Shown piece after piece: positions 1-6,727 of a DNA stretch of 31,322 bases; position 1 is the first letter of the stretch, and the number at the start of each line of letters is the position of its first letter. The notes under the pieces were generated by a model that had not been told where the DNA came from, did no database searches, and was given only the letters and a program-made list of their open reading frames with translations. The stretch spans positions 6,574-37,895 of the forward strand of contig DEHD01000001.1 in assembly GCA_002351725.1 (NCBI GenBank), given 5' to 3'. Source of the DNA: Prevotella sp. UBA2809. Lineage in GTDB: Bacteria; Bacteroidota; Bacteroidia; Bacteroidales; Bacteroidaceae. The translations under genes were made by a program, and so were the position numbers.

Positions 1-182
1 TCCCTATCTTCTTATGGTGGTATTTCCTGGAATGGCTAATTAGAATACCTATCGAGGGTAGCAGCCGCCAGGCATACCGTAATATATCCTTTGAGCGCGA
101 GGCGTACGCCAACGAAAAGGATTTGGCCTACTTAGGCCGTCGTAGGCATTTCATTTGGCTAACATATATGTTTCACAATTAA
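1..182 (+). CDS. 3' end of a phage-region protein, 5' truncated by the window
   Basis: An open frame runs from the window edge (first full codon at position 3) to a TAA at 180-182, giving about 59 residues. The tail is rich in aromatic and charged residues (FEREAYANEKDLAYLGRRR, then a Trp/Tyr/Phe-rich end). This looks like the C-terminus of a small structural or membrane-associated protein upstream of the DGR, and short proteins with this kind of tail occur in Bacteroides phage regions. No function can be assigned. The reading frame is open to the edge and ends just before the ATG of the variable protein, which is why I treat it as a real gene end. Confidence 0.55.
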   Translation, partial: PIFLWWYFLEWLIRIPIEGSSRQAYRNISFEREAYANEKDLAYLGRRRHFIWLTYMFHN

Positions 183-193
183 ATTTAAAAGTT

Positions 194-970
194 ATGGTTA
201 AACAGACTAAAAAACTTAGTACAAAGACAACCGTAGCACAGATCAACGCTACGGACAAGTTCCCAATTACCGACGCTAACGGCGTGGTATCGTTAGTAAC
301 GCTTGCGACGATCAAGGCCGCTATCATGGACGGTGCAAGCCTCAACGCTATGTACGACGGCGTGTTTATCATGTATCACCGTAAGAGTGATGATTTCCCG
401 CTGATGGTTAAGCCGCACAAGTGGACGAGCATACAGAGCAGCGGAGAAATTGCCGACGGTGTGGTAGTCGTAGAGGGTGGCAAATGCCTGGTGGTAGCAC
501 CGACGGAATCCGCATCTAAGCTGACATGGAGTAGCGCAGCTATCAGCGGCGGCGGTACTACTACGTCAGATCGTGTAACGGCTATCAATGATTGGAACGG
601 TAAGACCAATACGGCACAGCAGATCGCGCACAGCACATCAAGCGCGGTTACAAATACGGCATCGTACGCGCCTGGCTTCTGTAATCTCTATAGCCGTGCC
701 AATGCTAACGGTAAGGGATTGACAGCGGGTAAGTGGTGGCTACCTTCTTTGGGTGAAATGATGATGATCTATGCCAACATGACAAAGATCAACTACGCCC
801 TGTCTCTGATTAATGGTGCAACGCAGTTAGTCGAAGAAGCCTATTGGACTTCTACCGAGAACAGCGCGACGTACGCCTGGAGTCTGGGCCTCATCAACGG
901 CCGCGCCAGCTACACCACTAAGGCATCGGGCACGAATCGAGTTAGGGCCGTTTCAGCGTTTATCGCTTAG
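194..970 (+). CDS. DGR variable protein with C-terminal lectin-like (DUF1566/FGE-type) domain
   Basis: A 258-aa protein that is the diversified target of the DGR, probably a tail-tip or receptor-binding protein. A TTG at 155 is in frame, but it lies inside the upstream gene and adds residues with no family look, so I choose ATG 194. The N-terminal part (AQINATDKFPITDANG) resembles phage fibre N-termini. From about residue 175 the pattern WWLPSLGE...EAYWTSTE...VRAVSAF is typical of the C-type-lectin-like/DUF1566 fold used by DGR targets. Residues that differ from the template are 227, 230, 232, 234, 237, 239, 240, 241 and 246 (Y, S, G, I, R, S, Y, T, G). Every one of these is Asn (AAC or AAT) in the template. 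They sit in the last 35 residues, which in this fold form the exposed ligand-binding face. The phage role is inferred from the neighbouring lysis genes and integrase. Confidence 0.85.
   Translation: MVKQTKKLSTKTTVAQINATDKFPITDANGVVSLVTLATIKAAIMDGASLNAMYDGVFIMYHRKSDDFPLMVKPHKWTSIQSSGEIADGVVVVEGGKCLVVAPTESASKLTWSSAAISGGGTTTSDRVTAINDWNGKTNTAQQIAHSTSSAVTNTASYAPGFCNLYSRANANGKGLTAGKWWLPSLGEMMMIYANMTKINYALSLINGATQLVEEAYWTSTENSATYAWSLGLINGRASYTTKASGTNRVRAVSAFIA
852..957 (+). repeat. DGR variable repeat (VR)
   Basis: Aligns without gaps to the template repeat at 1532-1637 (constant offset 680). There are 12 substitutions in 106 positions: 872, 882, 887, 888, 894, 902, 903, 909, 911, 915, 929 and 930. 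All 12 fall where the template has A (7 A to G, 3 A to T, 2 A to C). None of the 70 non-A positions differs. The last 27 bp (931-957) are identical and should hold the initiation-of-mutagenic-homing segment. After 957 the two copies diverge. The repeat ends about 10 nt before the stop codon of the variable gene, the standard DGR layout. Confidence 0.95.
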
Positions 971-1000
971 TAATTAGTTATTAATTTTTAATTATTAGTA

Positions 1001-1022
1001 GTACCCGGCGGTAGCCGGGTAC
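1001..1022 (+). promoter_or_regulatory. Cruciform-type hairpin downstream of VR
   Basis: A perfect 9-bp inverted repeat, GTACCCGGC (1001-1009) and GCCGGGTAC (1014-1022), closes a 4-nt loop GGTA. DGR target genes in other phages have a 7-10 bp hairpin with a GRNA tetraloop just after VR that stimulates homing, and GGTA fits GRNA. It starts 43 nt after the VR match ends and 30 nt after the stop codon, somewhat further than in the Bordetella phage system. It could also end transcription of the variable gene, but no T-run follows. Confidence 0.7.
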
Positions 1023-1043
1023 ATTACAACGAAAAATCGGATT

Positions 1044-1421
1044 ATGGCAGAGAACAAAAGTATAAAGTTGGTGTCAAACGCGCCTTTGTATAAAGACGTG
1101 CGGACGCTGTTAAATAACATATTGGACGTTACCCCGGATTTCCCAAGGGCTTACAAATATACTATCGGTGGCGAAATGCAGAAGATAGCCGTTAGCCTGC
1201 TGAATACCGTAGCGTCTGCGTATATGGATAAGGCTAACAGGCATCAACATCTAACTAAGTTCAAAGCCGATTTCGAGACGCTGAAAACACTTGTAAGAAT
1301 AGCAGGCGAAAGGCGTTGGATTAAAGGAATAGGGCGGCACGCACAGATCATAGAACTGATGGACGCGATAGGCAAACAAAGTACAGCGTGGAAACACTCA
1401 GTGCCTGTAGGTAGTGAGTAG
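1044..1421 (+). CDS. avd: DGR accessory variability determinant (Avd), four-helix protein
   Basis: A 125-aa, basic, mostly helical protein between the variable gene and the template repeat, the usual Avd position. It matches the Avd family in size and pattern: an N-terminal PLYKDVRTLL segment, FPRAYKYTIGGEMQ, then a helix ending in LTKFKADFETLKTLVRIAGE and RRWI. Avd proteins form pentamers of four-helix bundles, bind nucleic acid and the reverse transcriptase, and are needed for mutagenic cDNA synthesis. The gene starts 22 nt after the VR-proximal hairpin. It is followed by 110 nt of non-coding DNA before TR. Identification rests on the family pattern plus the DGR context. Confidence 0.85.
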   Translation: MAENKSIKLVSNAPLYKDVRTLLNNILDVTPDFPRAYKYTIGGEMQKIAVSLLNTVASAYMDKANRHQHLTKFKADFETLKTLVRIAGERRWIKGIGRHAQIIELMDAIGKQSTAWKHSVPVGSE

Positions 1422-1668
1422 CCAGAATCGAAATTAGTTACGACTAAACGAGTGTGCAAATTTCCGTGGTAAATGGGGCCTATACCGTCATTTACGGTTA
1501 AGAGCAAGTCAATAGGCCACAGATTGCGAGCCTACCGAGAACAGCGCGACGAACGCCTGGAATCTGAACCTCAACAACGGCAACGCCAACAACAACACTA
1601 AGGCATCGAACACGAATCGAGTTAGGGCCGTTTCAGCACTTCGACGGAAATAGAAACAAAGTATAAAA
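1422..1668 (+). ncRNA. DGR template RNA region (avd-RT spacer containing TR)
   Basis: The 247 nt between avd and the reverse transcriptase have no convincing gene. In characterised DGRs this transcript, with sequence on both sides of TR, is the structured template RNA for self-primed cDNA synthesis. Here the 110 nt before TR include an inverted pair GTAAATG/CATTTAC around 1470-1496 that could form a stem. The exact RNA ends cannot be read from sequence. Confidence 0.5.
1532..1637 (+). repeat. DGR template repeat (TR)
   Basis: Invariant 106-bp template for VR. It contains 36 A residues, grouped mostly as AAC/AAT codons when read in the frame of the variable gene (NAWNLNLNNGNANNN). This is the codon design that lets adenine mutagenesis reach many amino acids without making stop codons. 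It lies 31 nt before the start of the reverse transcriptase gene, on the same strand. Confidence 0.95.
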
Positions 1669-2850
1669 ATGATAACGACAGCGGGACTTTTAGAAGCGTA
1701 CTACGATTGTCGCAGGAACAAGCGTAAGACAGCAAGCGCGTTAGTCTATGAAATGGACTACGAAAGCAAGCTGATTGCGCTACGTGACCGTATCAATATG
1801 CGCACCTATGCCCCTGGCAAGTCTATATGTTTTGTCGTAACGCGCCCCAGATACAGAGAAGTGTTTGCCGCCTCCTTTGAGGACAGAATAATACACCACT
1901 ATATAGCATTAAGGTTAGAGCCGCTGTTTGAGCAAGTGTTTTGCCCGTACACCTATAATTGCAGAAAGGAGAAAGGGCAGCTTTACGGGATCAACACCCT
2001 AAAGCAGCAGATTATCGAGTGCAGCGATAACTACACAACGGATTGCTACATAATGAAACTTGATTTAAGTGGTTTCTTTATGAGCATAGACAAACAGATT
2101 TTGGCACGCCTGATTGATTGCTTTATCTTAGATCGGTACACAGGCGAGGACATAGAGGATTTGCGCTATCTTTGCCGGGTAGTCATATTCCACCAACCCG
2201 AAAAGAATTGTGAGCGACACAGCCCGGCCCGCTATTGGGATTACCTACCGCCTAACAAATCACTATTCACTAACGGAGAGGGCAAAGGCATAGCAATAGG
2301 CAACCTGTTTGCACAGCTATTTGCAAATTTCCTATTGAACGGTTTGGATTGGTACTTAGAGGAATTGGGCATAAAGTATCATGGCAGATACGTAGATGAT
2401 TTCTACTGCATACACCGTGATAAGGCGGTACTACTTAGCGCAGTGCCAAAAATAAGGGCTAAGTTAGGTGAATACGGTTTGACCCTGAATGAAAAGAAAT
2501 TCTATCTACAGCATTACACCAAAGGCGTACAATTCACAGGATCAATCGTTAAGCCCTGGAGATCATACACCTGTAATAACACGATAACTAATTTTGTAGC
2601 GGCTATACGCAGGCTGAATAATGCAAAGGATTTACGCCAGGCAGAACACGCGGTTAATAGCATCAATTCGTACTTAGGATTATTGAGGCATAACAACGAA
2701 TACAATACCAGAAAGCGGGTACTTAAAATGATAGAATCCCAGGCGTACGAATACGTCTATATTAAAAAGAATTATAGTATTCTGGCACTAAAGAATAAAT
2801 ACAAGAAACGAGTACAAACCTATAAACGTATTAGAGATGGCGATTATTGA
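1669..2850 (+). CDS. Diversity-generating retroelement reverse transcriptase
   Basis: A 393-aa retron/group-II-like reverse transcriptase that copies TR RNA into adenine-mutagenised cDNA. Visible motifs: YNCRKEKGQLYGI near residue 100 (the DGR RKxKG region), LDLSGFFMSID with catalytic D132, GIAIGNLFAQ at 207-216 (motif 4, the DGR-typical IGNxxxQ with Gln216), and YVDDF at 241-245 with catalytic D243/D244. The length suits the DGR class, and there is no maturase or endonuclease domain. It starts at ATG 1669, 31 nt after TR. Position directly after TR and avd, together with the A-specific TR/VR differences, makes the assignment firm. A 49-aa frame overlaps its last 14 nt. Confidence 0.95.
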   Translation: MITTAGLLEAYYDCRRNKRKTASALVYEMDYESKLIALRDRINMRTYAPGKSICFVVTRPRYREVFAASFEDRIIHHYIALRLEPLFEQVFCPYTYNCRKEKGQLYGINTLKQQIIECSDNYTTDCYIMKLDLSGFFMSIDKQILARLIDCFILDRYTGEDIEDLRYLCRVVIFHQPEKNCERHSPARYWDYLPPNKSLFTNGEGKGIAIGNLFAQLFANFLLNGLDWYLEELGIKYHGRYVDDFYCIHRDKAVLLSAVPKIRAKLGEYGLTLNEKKFYLQHYTKGVQFTGSIVKPWRSYTCNNTITNFVAAIRRLNNAKDLRQAEHAVNSINSYLGLLRHNNEYNTRKRVLKMIESQAYEYVYIKKNYSILALKNKYKKRVQTYKRIRDGDY

Positions 2851-2986
2851 AGTTGAACCAGAGGCCCCGGTTACGTTGCGCGTTGACGTTATCGACATGG
2901 GCCTGTTACATCTACTTGAAACAAGGTATGTTGTACTAATCAGTCAACGCGACAGCGACATAGTTATAGAACTATATAAAAAGTAA
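2837..2986 (+). CDS. Small hypothetical protein (49 aa) overlapping the RT 3' end
   Basis: Starts with ATG inside the last codons of the reverse transcriptase (14-nt overlap) and ends TAA 2984-2986, four nt before the next gene. The predicted peptide begins MAIIEVEPEAPVTLRVDV and ends VIELYKK, acidic with alternating hydrophobic residues that suggest beta strands. No family is recognised. The tight overlap on one side and 4-nt gap on the other suggest it is translated in the same operon. It could be a phage structural or DGR-associated peptide, and I cannot choose between these. Confidence 0.5.
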   Translation: MAIIEVEPEAPVTLRVDVIDMGLLHLLETRYVVLISQRDSDIVIELYKK

Positions 2987-2990
2987 AGAT

Positions 2991-3374
2991 ATGGACTACA
3001 CAAGTATTGTTGAAATTACAGCGTCAATGGGCGCAGCTATCGGAGGTTGGGAGTTTATTAAGTATATGCTTAATATACGTACCAACAAACGTAAGGAGAG
3101 ATCAGAGGCAGACAAAGCCAAAGCCGAAGCCGACAAAGCGGAGGCAGAGGCCAACAGCGCGGATTTTTCTGTATTACGCGAGACGGTAGAGTTTTTGCAA
3201 CAGCAGTTAAAGGAGAAAGAAGAACGTTTTGCAAGCCAGACAGACCGTTTACGTAAGGTGCAAGATGATTACTTTACCCTACTGCAAGAAAAGGCTAAAA
3301 CCGACCTGGAATTGCAGCGTTTTCGATGCGTGCGCCCGAAGTGCGCACAAAGAGAACCCCAGAACGGATTTTAA
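2991..3374 (+). CDS. Phage coiled-coil protein with N-terminal hydrophobic segment
   Basis: A 127-aa protein. Residues 5-27 (IVEITASMGAAIGGWEFIKY and onward) form one hydrophobic stretch that could be a membrane anchor. Residues 32-60 hold alanine/lysine/glutamate repeats (EADKAKAEADKAEAEA), and residues 60-110 continue as a long charged coiled coil. The tail carries a Cys pair (CVRPKC). It lies 24 nt before the endolysin gene, so a lysis role (holin-like or membrane-tethered scaffold) is possible by position. The sequence itself only supports membrane plus coiled coil. Similar proteins occur before endolysins in Bacteroides prophages. Confidence 0.7.
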   Translation: MDYTSIVEITASMGAAIGGWEFIKYMLNIRTNKRKERSEADKAKAEADKAEAEANSADFSVLRETVEFLQQQLKEKEERFASQTDRLRKVQDDYFTLLQEKAKTDLELQRFRCVRPKCAQREPQNGF

Positions 3375-3398
3375 CAATTACAACTAAACCAAAGAATT

Positions 3399-4025
3399 AT
3401 GCAGATAACAGAACAACAATTAAGGCGGGCCGTGCCAAGTGTCAGCAGTACCAATCTGCCAAGTTTCGTAAAGACGTTCAACGAGTATGCGGAAAAGTTC
3501 GGTATCAATACCCCTTTGCGCGTTGTACACTTTCTGGCACAAGTTTTTCATGAATCAGACAACCTACGGCGTAGGGAAGAAAACCTGAACTATTCGGCAG
3601 ACGGCTTGCTAAAGGTTTTTCCCAAGTATTTTAAGAGCCGTACAGAGGCGTTGGCATACGCCCACAAGCCCCAAGCCATTGCAAACCGTGTCTATGCAAG
3701 CCGTATGGGTAACGGCAATGAGGCAAGCGGCGACGGTTGGCGTTTCAAGGGACGTGGGTACATAGGCACAACAGGACGGGCAAACTATCAGGCATACGCC
3801 AAAAGCGAGTTTTGCAAAGGTGATCTGATGGCACACCCTGAATGGTTGGCACAGGCCCCAGGCGACTTGAAAAGTGCTTTATTTTTCTGGTACAAGAACG
3901 GCTTAAACGCGTTGGCTGACAAAGACGATGTTAACGCAGTCACTAAGAGAGTTAACGGCGGGTACAATGGACTTGCCAACAGAGGTTATCTTTTAAGACG
4001 ATTTAGAAAGGAGTTTGGCGTATGA
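3399..4025 (+). CDS. Phage endolysin, glycoside hydrolase family 19
   Basis: A 208-aa chitinase-like GH19 lysozyme that cuts the peptidoglycan glycan strand at phage release. The core is easy to see: HFLAQVFHESDNL with the catalytic Glu52, REENLNYSADGLLKVFPKYF carrying the second acidic residue (Glu60 or Glu61), then GDGWRFKGRGYIGTTGRANY and a C-terminal KRVNGGYNGLANR segment. There is no signal peptide, so export would need a holin. Length is normal for single-domain phage GH19 enzymes. The stop overlaps the start of the next gene by 4 nt (ATGA), which couples it to the spanin-like gene. Confidence 0.88.
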   Translation: MQITEQQLRRAVPSVSSTNLPSFVKTFNEYAEKFGINTPLRVVHFLAQVFHESDNLRRREENLNYSADGLLKVFPKYFKSRTEALAYAHKPQAIANRVYASRMGNGNEASGDGWRFKGRGYIGTTGRANYQAYAKSEFCKGDLMAHPEWLAQAPGDLKSALFFWYKNGLNALADKDDVNAVTKRVNGGYNGLANRGYLLRRFRKEFGV

Positions 4026-4576
4026 ATGGCAGAAGATGTTTTGAAAGGCAGCTAAACACGCTGTTAGTGATTATTGCTTTGGCGGTTATTGCCTGGCTTG
4101 TATGTGGGTGCAGATCGCACAAGACGGTTATAGACGAAAGCCACAATACGGCTTTTGTAGATACTACTAAGGTTGAGGCCGACAGCCTGGCACAAACCAC
4201 AACGTCAGTTGATACCACCAAGACAACCACAGAAACGGAAAATAGCGCAGCTATAGAGTTTGTGGACGGTGGCGGTACGGTTACTATCGACAGCACGGGT
4301 AATATGACTTTATCGGGCGTTAAGTCTATCAAGGGCAATATTAAGCACAAGGCCAAAGAGGAAAAGGGCATTAGCCAGGTAGATGAATCGGTAAGTACCC
4401 ACAGCAGCAGACACGGTGGTTTAGGCATCATAGAATCAGACGAAAGGCACGTAGATAAAGAAAGTAAGGCAGAGGCCCCCAAATGGTATCAGCACATTTT
4501 GGCTAAGATCGGCGGGCTTTGTTGTATAGCAGCTTTGATCTATGCGCTATTCCTATACCTGAAAAGAAAGTTTTAG
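4022..4576 (+). CDS. Spanin-like lipoprotein with C-terminal transmembrane segment (u-spanin type)
   Basis: 184 aa. Residues 12-30 form a hydrophobic signal ending in a cysteine motif (LVCGC; Cys30 fits a lipobox V-C-G-C). The middle (31-150) is hydrophilic, Thr/Ser/Glu-rich and likely periplasmic. Residues 158-180 form one transmembrane helix followed by a short basic tail (KRKF). A protein anchored by lipid at one end and by a helix at the other is the layout of u-spanins such as phage T1 gp11, which fuse inner and outer membranes at the last step of lysis. Direct coupling to the GH19 endolysin supports this. No sequence family is recognised, so the call rests on topology and position. Confidence 0.65.
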   Translation: MNGRRCFERQLNTLLVIIALAVIAWLVCGCRSHKTVIDESHNTAFVDTTKVEADSLAQTTTSVDTTKTTTETENSAAIEFVDGGGTVTIDSTGNMTLSGVKSIKGNIKHKAKEEKGISQVDESVSTHSSRHGGLGIIESDERHVDKESKAEAPKWYQHILAKIGGLCCIAALIYALFLYLKRKF

Positions 4577-4608
4577 TGAAACAAACGTTTTTCGTAAATA
4601 GTGCTTTG

Positions 4609-4639
4609 CCCGCGTCAGTCCGAGAGGGATAGACGCGGG
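4609..4639. terminator. Hairpin between convergent spanin-like gene and integrase
   Basis: Perfect 8-bp inverted repeat CCCGCGTC (4609-4616) and GACGCGGG (4632-4639) with a 15-nt loop, followed by TACTTTTAA. It lies between two genes whose 3' ends face each other and probably ends transcription from the lysis operon and perhaps from both sides. Confidence 0.6.
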
Positions 4640-4649
4640 TACTTTTAAC

Positions 4650-5876
4650 CTATATGTTAAGAAATTCGTTTTTCTTTAACACGTAATCAATCACTTTACG
4701 GTTTGCGGCATCTACTTTGTCGCGGTTGTATTTGATATAGATACCCGTTACCTTTGCCCCGTGAGTATGGCCCAGGGCTTCACTAATCGTATCTTTGGGT
4801 ATATCCAATTCGGCTGCATACGTAGCCCAGGAATAACGCGCCCAATACCAACTTAGCTTTTTGTCTAACGGTATCATTTTAGGTTGGCCGTTTTTGTGCT
4901 TTGCGTTACCGTCTGGCAGGCCAAGACGCGCCAGGGCGTTGTCTATTGTGCCCCCACAGGCTTTAACGTTAGTGCAGCGGTCAAATATACTTAGCAGATG
5001 ATCTTTGCCCCTGTAGCGGCTTAGAATGGCTTGCGCTTCCGGCTCAATCCTGATGCTATAGAGTTTGCCCGTTTTGGCGCGCCTGTACTCTATACGGCCA
5101 TCTATTACGTTATCGTCTGTAAGCCCTGCCAAATCTGCAAAGTTAATCCCGATCAGATAGAACGATAACAGGAACATATCGCGGTATTCTGTATAATGGT
5201 ATCGCGTTTCCAGGTTTACCAAAGTACGCATTTTCTCTATAGGTAACACACGCATACGGGTATCTTCTGTTTTAATCCTGTAGTGCCTGAATGGGTTGTT
5301 AGTCGTTATATCACGATCCAGGGCGTAATTAACGGCCCGTCGTACCACTTTCAGGTAAGCGGCCCTGGTATTAACTTTCAAGTCGGATAGCGACGTATAA
5401 TAATCATCTATCCAGGCGGGTGTTATCTGTTCGCACGTAATCTTAGAGCAATCGCCGCAGAACGTATTAAGACGGGCTATAGCAGTTTTGGCTATGTACT
5501 TTGTGTTATCGGCCCGGCCATCCGTTGTTTTCACTATCAGATCGTACAGAGAGGGCACGCCAACGGTAGGCTTTTGCAGGTCAAGGTTAGTGAGCATTTC
5601 GCGTATTTGCGCCCGCGAGAGTTTGCCCCATTGCCCTGTTTCGACCAATTCCAGAATACGATTACCTGTTAGCGTCAGCAGGTTAGTAAGTACGTCATTG
5701 ATACGCTTTGCGTTTTTACCTATGCAGCGTTTGGTTGTAGCGTCCCAATCGTCAGGGGCCAAATATATTTCTGTACCCAGGTAGATATTAGTACCGTGCC
5801 CTACGACGATCTGAACCGGGTACGTACCATCTTTCAAGGCCCTACGGGTATCAAGTCTTAATGTGGATTTTGCCAT
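4650..5876 (-). CDS. Tyrosine recombinase / integrase of the phage-like element
   Basis: A 408-aa site-specific recombinase. It has an N-terminal arm-binding region (about 1-100), a SAM-like core-binding domain (about 105-205) and a catalytic domain (about 210-400). Catalytic positions: Lys268 (RRAKTGK), Arg347 (WYWARYSWAT), His370 (EALGH) and the nucleophile Tyr380 (VTGIY). The first catalytic arginine, normally in G-x-R, is Asn245 here (GINFADL). A missing first arginine is known in Bacteroidetes recombinases such as IntDOT of CTnDOT, where it is Ser. The gene is the last in the element and its start faces the chromosome, so the attachment site is probably between 5877 and the end of tetR. 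Confidence 0.9.
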   Translation of the reverse strand: MAKSTLRLDTRRALKDGTYPVQIVVGHGTNIYLGTEIYLAPDDWDATTKRCIGKNAKRINDVLTNLLTLTGNRILELVETGQWGKLSRAQIREMLTNLDLQKPTVGVPSLYDLIVKTTDGRADNTKYIAKTAIARLNTFCGDCSKITCEQITPAWIDDYYTSLSDLKVNTRAAYLKVVRRAVNYALDRDITTNNPFRHYRIKTEDTRMRVLPIEKMRTLVNLETRYHYTEYRDMFLLSFYLIGINFADLAGLTDDNVIDGRIEYRRAKTGKLYSIRIEPEAQAILSRYRGKDHLLSIFDRCTNVKACGGTIDNALARLGLPDGNAKHKNGQPKMIPLDKKLSWYWARYSWATYAAELDIPKDTISEALGHTHGAKVTGIYIKYNRDKVDAANRKVIDYVLKKNEFLNI

Positions 5877-5880
5877 ATTA

Positions 5881-5930
5881 TTTGCTGATTGTTTGCTGAA
5901 AATTTGCTGAATTTAGTACCAGGTAGTACC
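5881..5930. repeat. Helically phased direct repeats beside the integrase start
   Basis: TTTGCTGA occurs three times, at 5881-5888, 5892-5899 and 5903-5910, exactly 11 bp apart. AGTACC then occurs twice, at 5915-5920 and 5925-5930, 10 bp apart. Spacing of about one DNA turn puts the copies on one face of the helix. The position next to the integrase gene suggests arm-type integrase sites, excisionase sites or an autoregulatory operator. Confidence 0.6.
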
Positions 5931-6078
5931 GTTAAGTGCCGTTTTAGGACTGAATCGGTATAGCTGAAAAGGTAGTGTTTATCGGGGAAAATGCCTGTAA
6001 ATACGGGGAATCAGGGATTAGGGCGCGATTTCCTTGTAATAATCCCATAATTTTTTTCTTTTTAAATATTTAAATTTC

Positions 6079-6110
6079 TTAATGTCACAATGTCAAATGT
6101 CACAAAGTCA
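6079..6110 (+). repeat. GTGACATT-type dispersed repeat, copy 1
   Basis: Reads TTAATGTCACAATGTC followed by AAATGTCACAAAGTCA. It shares CTTAATGTCACA...GTCACAAAGTC with copies at 11455-11482 (inverted), 11589-11622 and 17410-17442 (inverted). This copy overlaps the tetR stop codon. Confidence 0.65.
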
Positions 6111-6701
6111 TTTCCTCGACAACTTTCCCAGCGCACCATATACCACTTTGGCCACCTGGGGTTTTGTATCCTCCTCTTTCATTCCGTGCGCAATACGTCC
6201 GTAGATGTACGGAACCTCGAGTCCTTTAATACAATAATGTGTAATGTCGGCCACAAGGTCGATATTGTCGATATCAAACTCGCCGTCTTCCTTACCCTCG
6301 GCATACACCTTGCGGAACAGCTCAATCTCTGCATCGTCGAAGTGGCGGCGCACTTTCTCAACCATCCAGATGTTACGGAAGAACTCTGCACGCAGGTTTC
6401 CGTTACGAACCACGGTCTCACGAATCATACTGAGGTGTGTGTAGATAAGCTCGATAATCTTATCCTGCGGACGAATTTTACGGGCTGCCACTTCGTCAAG
6501 CTTGTCGCTCAGTCGCTCAAGCTCACTTTCGATTACAGCATAGTAAATTTCCTCTTTAGACTTAAAATAGGTATATAGCGTACGACGCCCTTTGCCTGAT
6601 TGCAAGGCAATATCGTTCATCGTAGTATTCTCCAGTCCATTCTTAGCGAACAACTGTCGGGCTACATCAACCAATTTTTGTCTTGTTTTGGATATCGACA
6701 T
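6108..6701 (-). CDS. TetR/AcrR-family transcriptional regulator
   Basis: 197 aa. The N-terminal TetR helix-turn-helix is clear at residues 8-55: ARQLFAKNGLENTTMNDIA, then GKGRRTLYTYFKSKEEIYYAV. The rest is a helical ligand/dimer domain with no recognisable effector signature. The start is fixed by an AGGAGG Shine-Dalgarno 8-9 nt upstream. A perfect 8-bp inverted repeat spans its own -7 box and start site, which suggests autorepression. There is no adjacent efflux or target gene, so its regulon is unknown. It is chromosomal and marks the right flank of the phage-like element, with its 3' end abutting a dispersed repeat. Confidence 0.9.
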   Translation of the reverse strand: MSISKTRQKLVDVARQLFAKNGLENTTMNDIALQSGKGRRTLYTYFKSKEEIYYAVIESELERLSDKLDEVAARKIRPQDKIIELIYTHLSMIRETVVRNGNLRAEFFRNIWMVEKVRRHFDDAEIELFRKVYAEGKEDGEFDIDNIDLVADITHYCIKGLEVPYIYGRIAHGMKEEDTKPQVAKVVYGALGKLSRK

Positions 6702-6727
6702 AACTGTTTCCTCCTAGTTTTTTTAAA

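Noticed and set aside
155..193. Extension of the variable protein to TTG 155
   Set aside because: It lies inside the preceding gene and adds residues without family support; ATG 194 gives a typical N-terminus.
852..1637. TR/VR as an ordinary tandem gene duplication
   Set aside because: Differences are only at template A sites and the second copy has no gene, which duplication cannot explain.
6090..6578. 162-aa rightward frame over tetR
   Set aside because: Antisense to a clear TetR gene with promoter and Shine-Dalgarno; no family pattern in the other frame.
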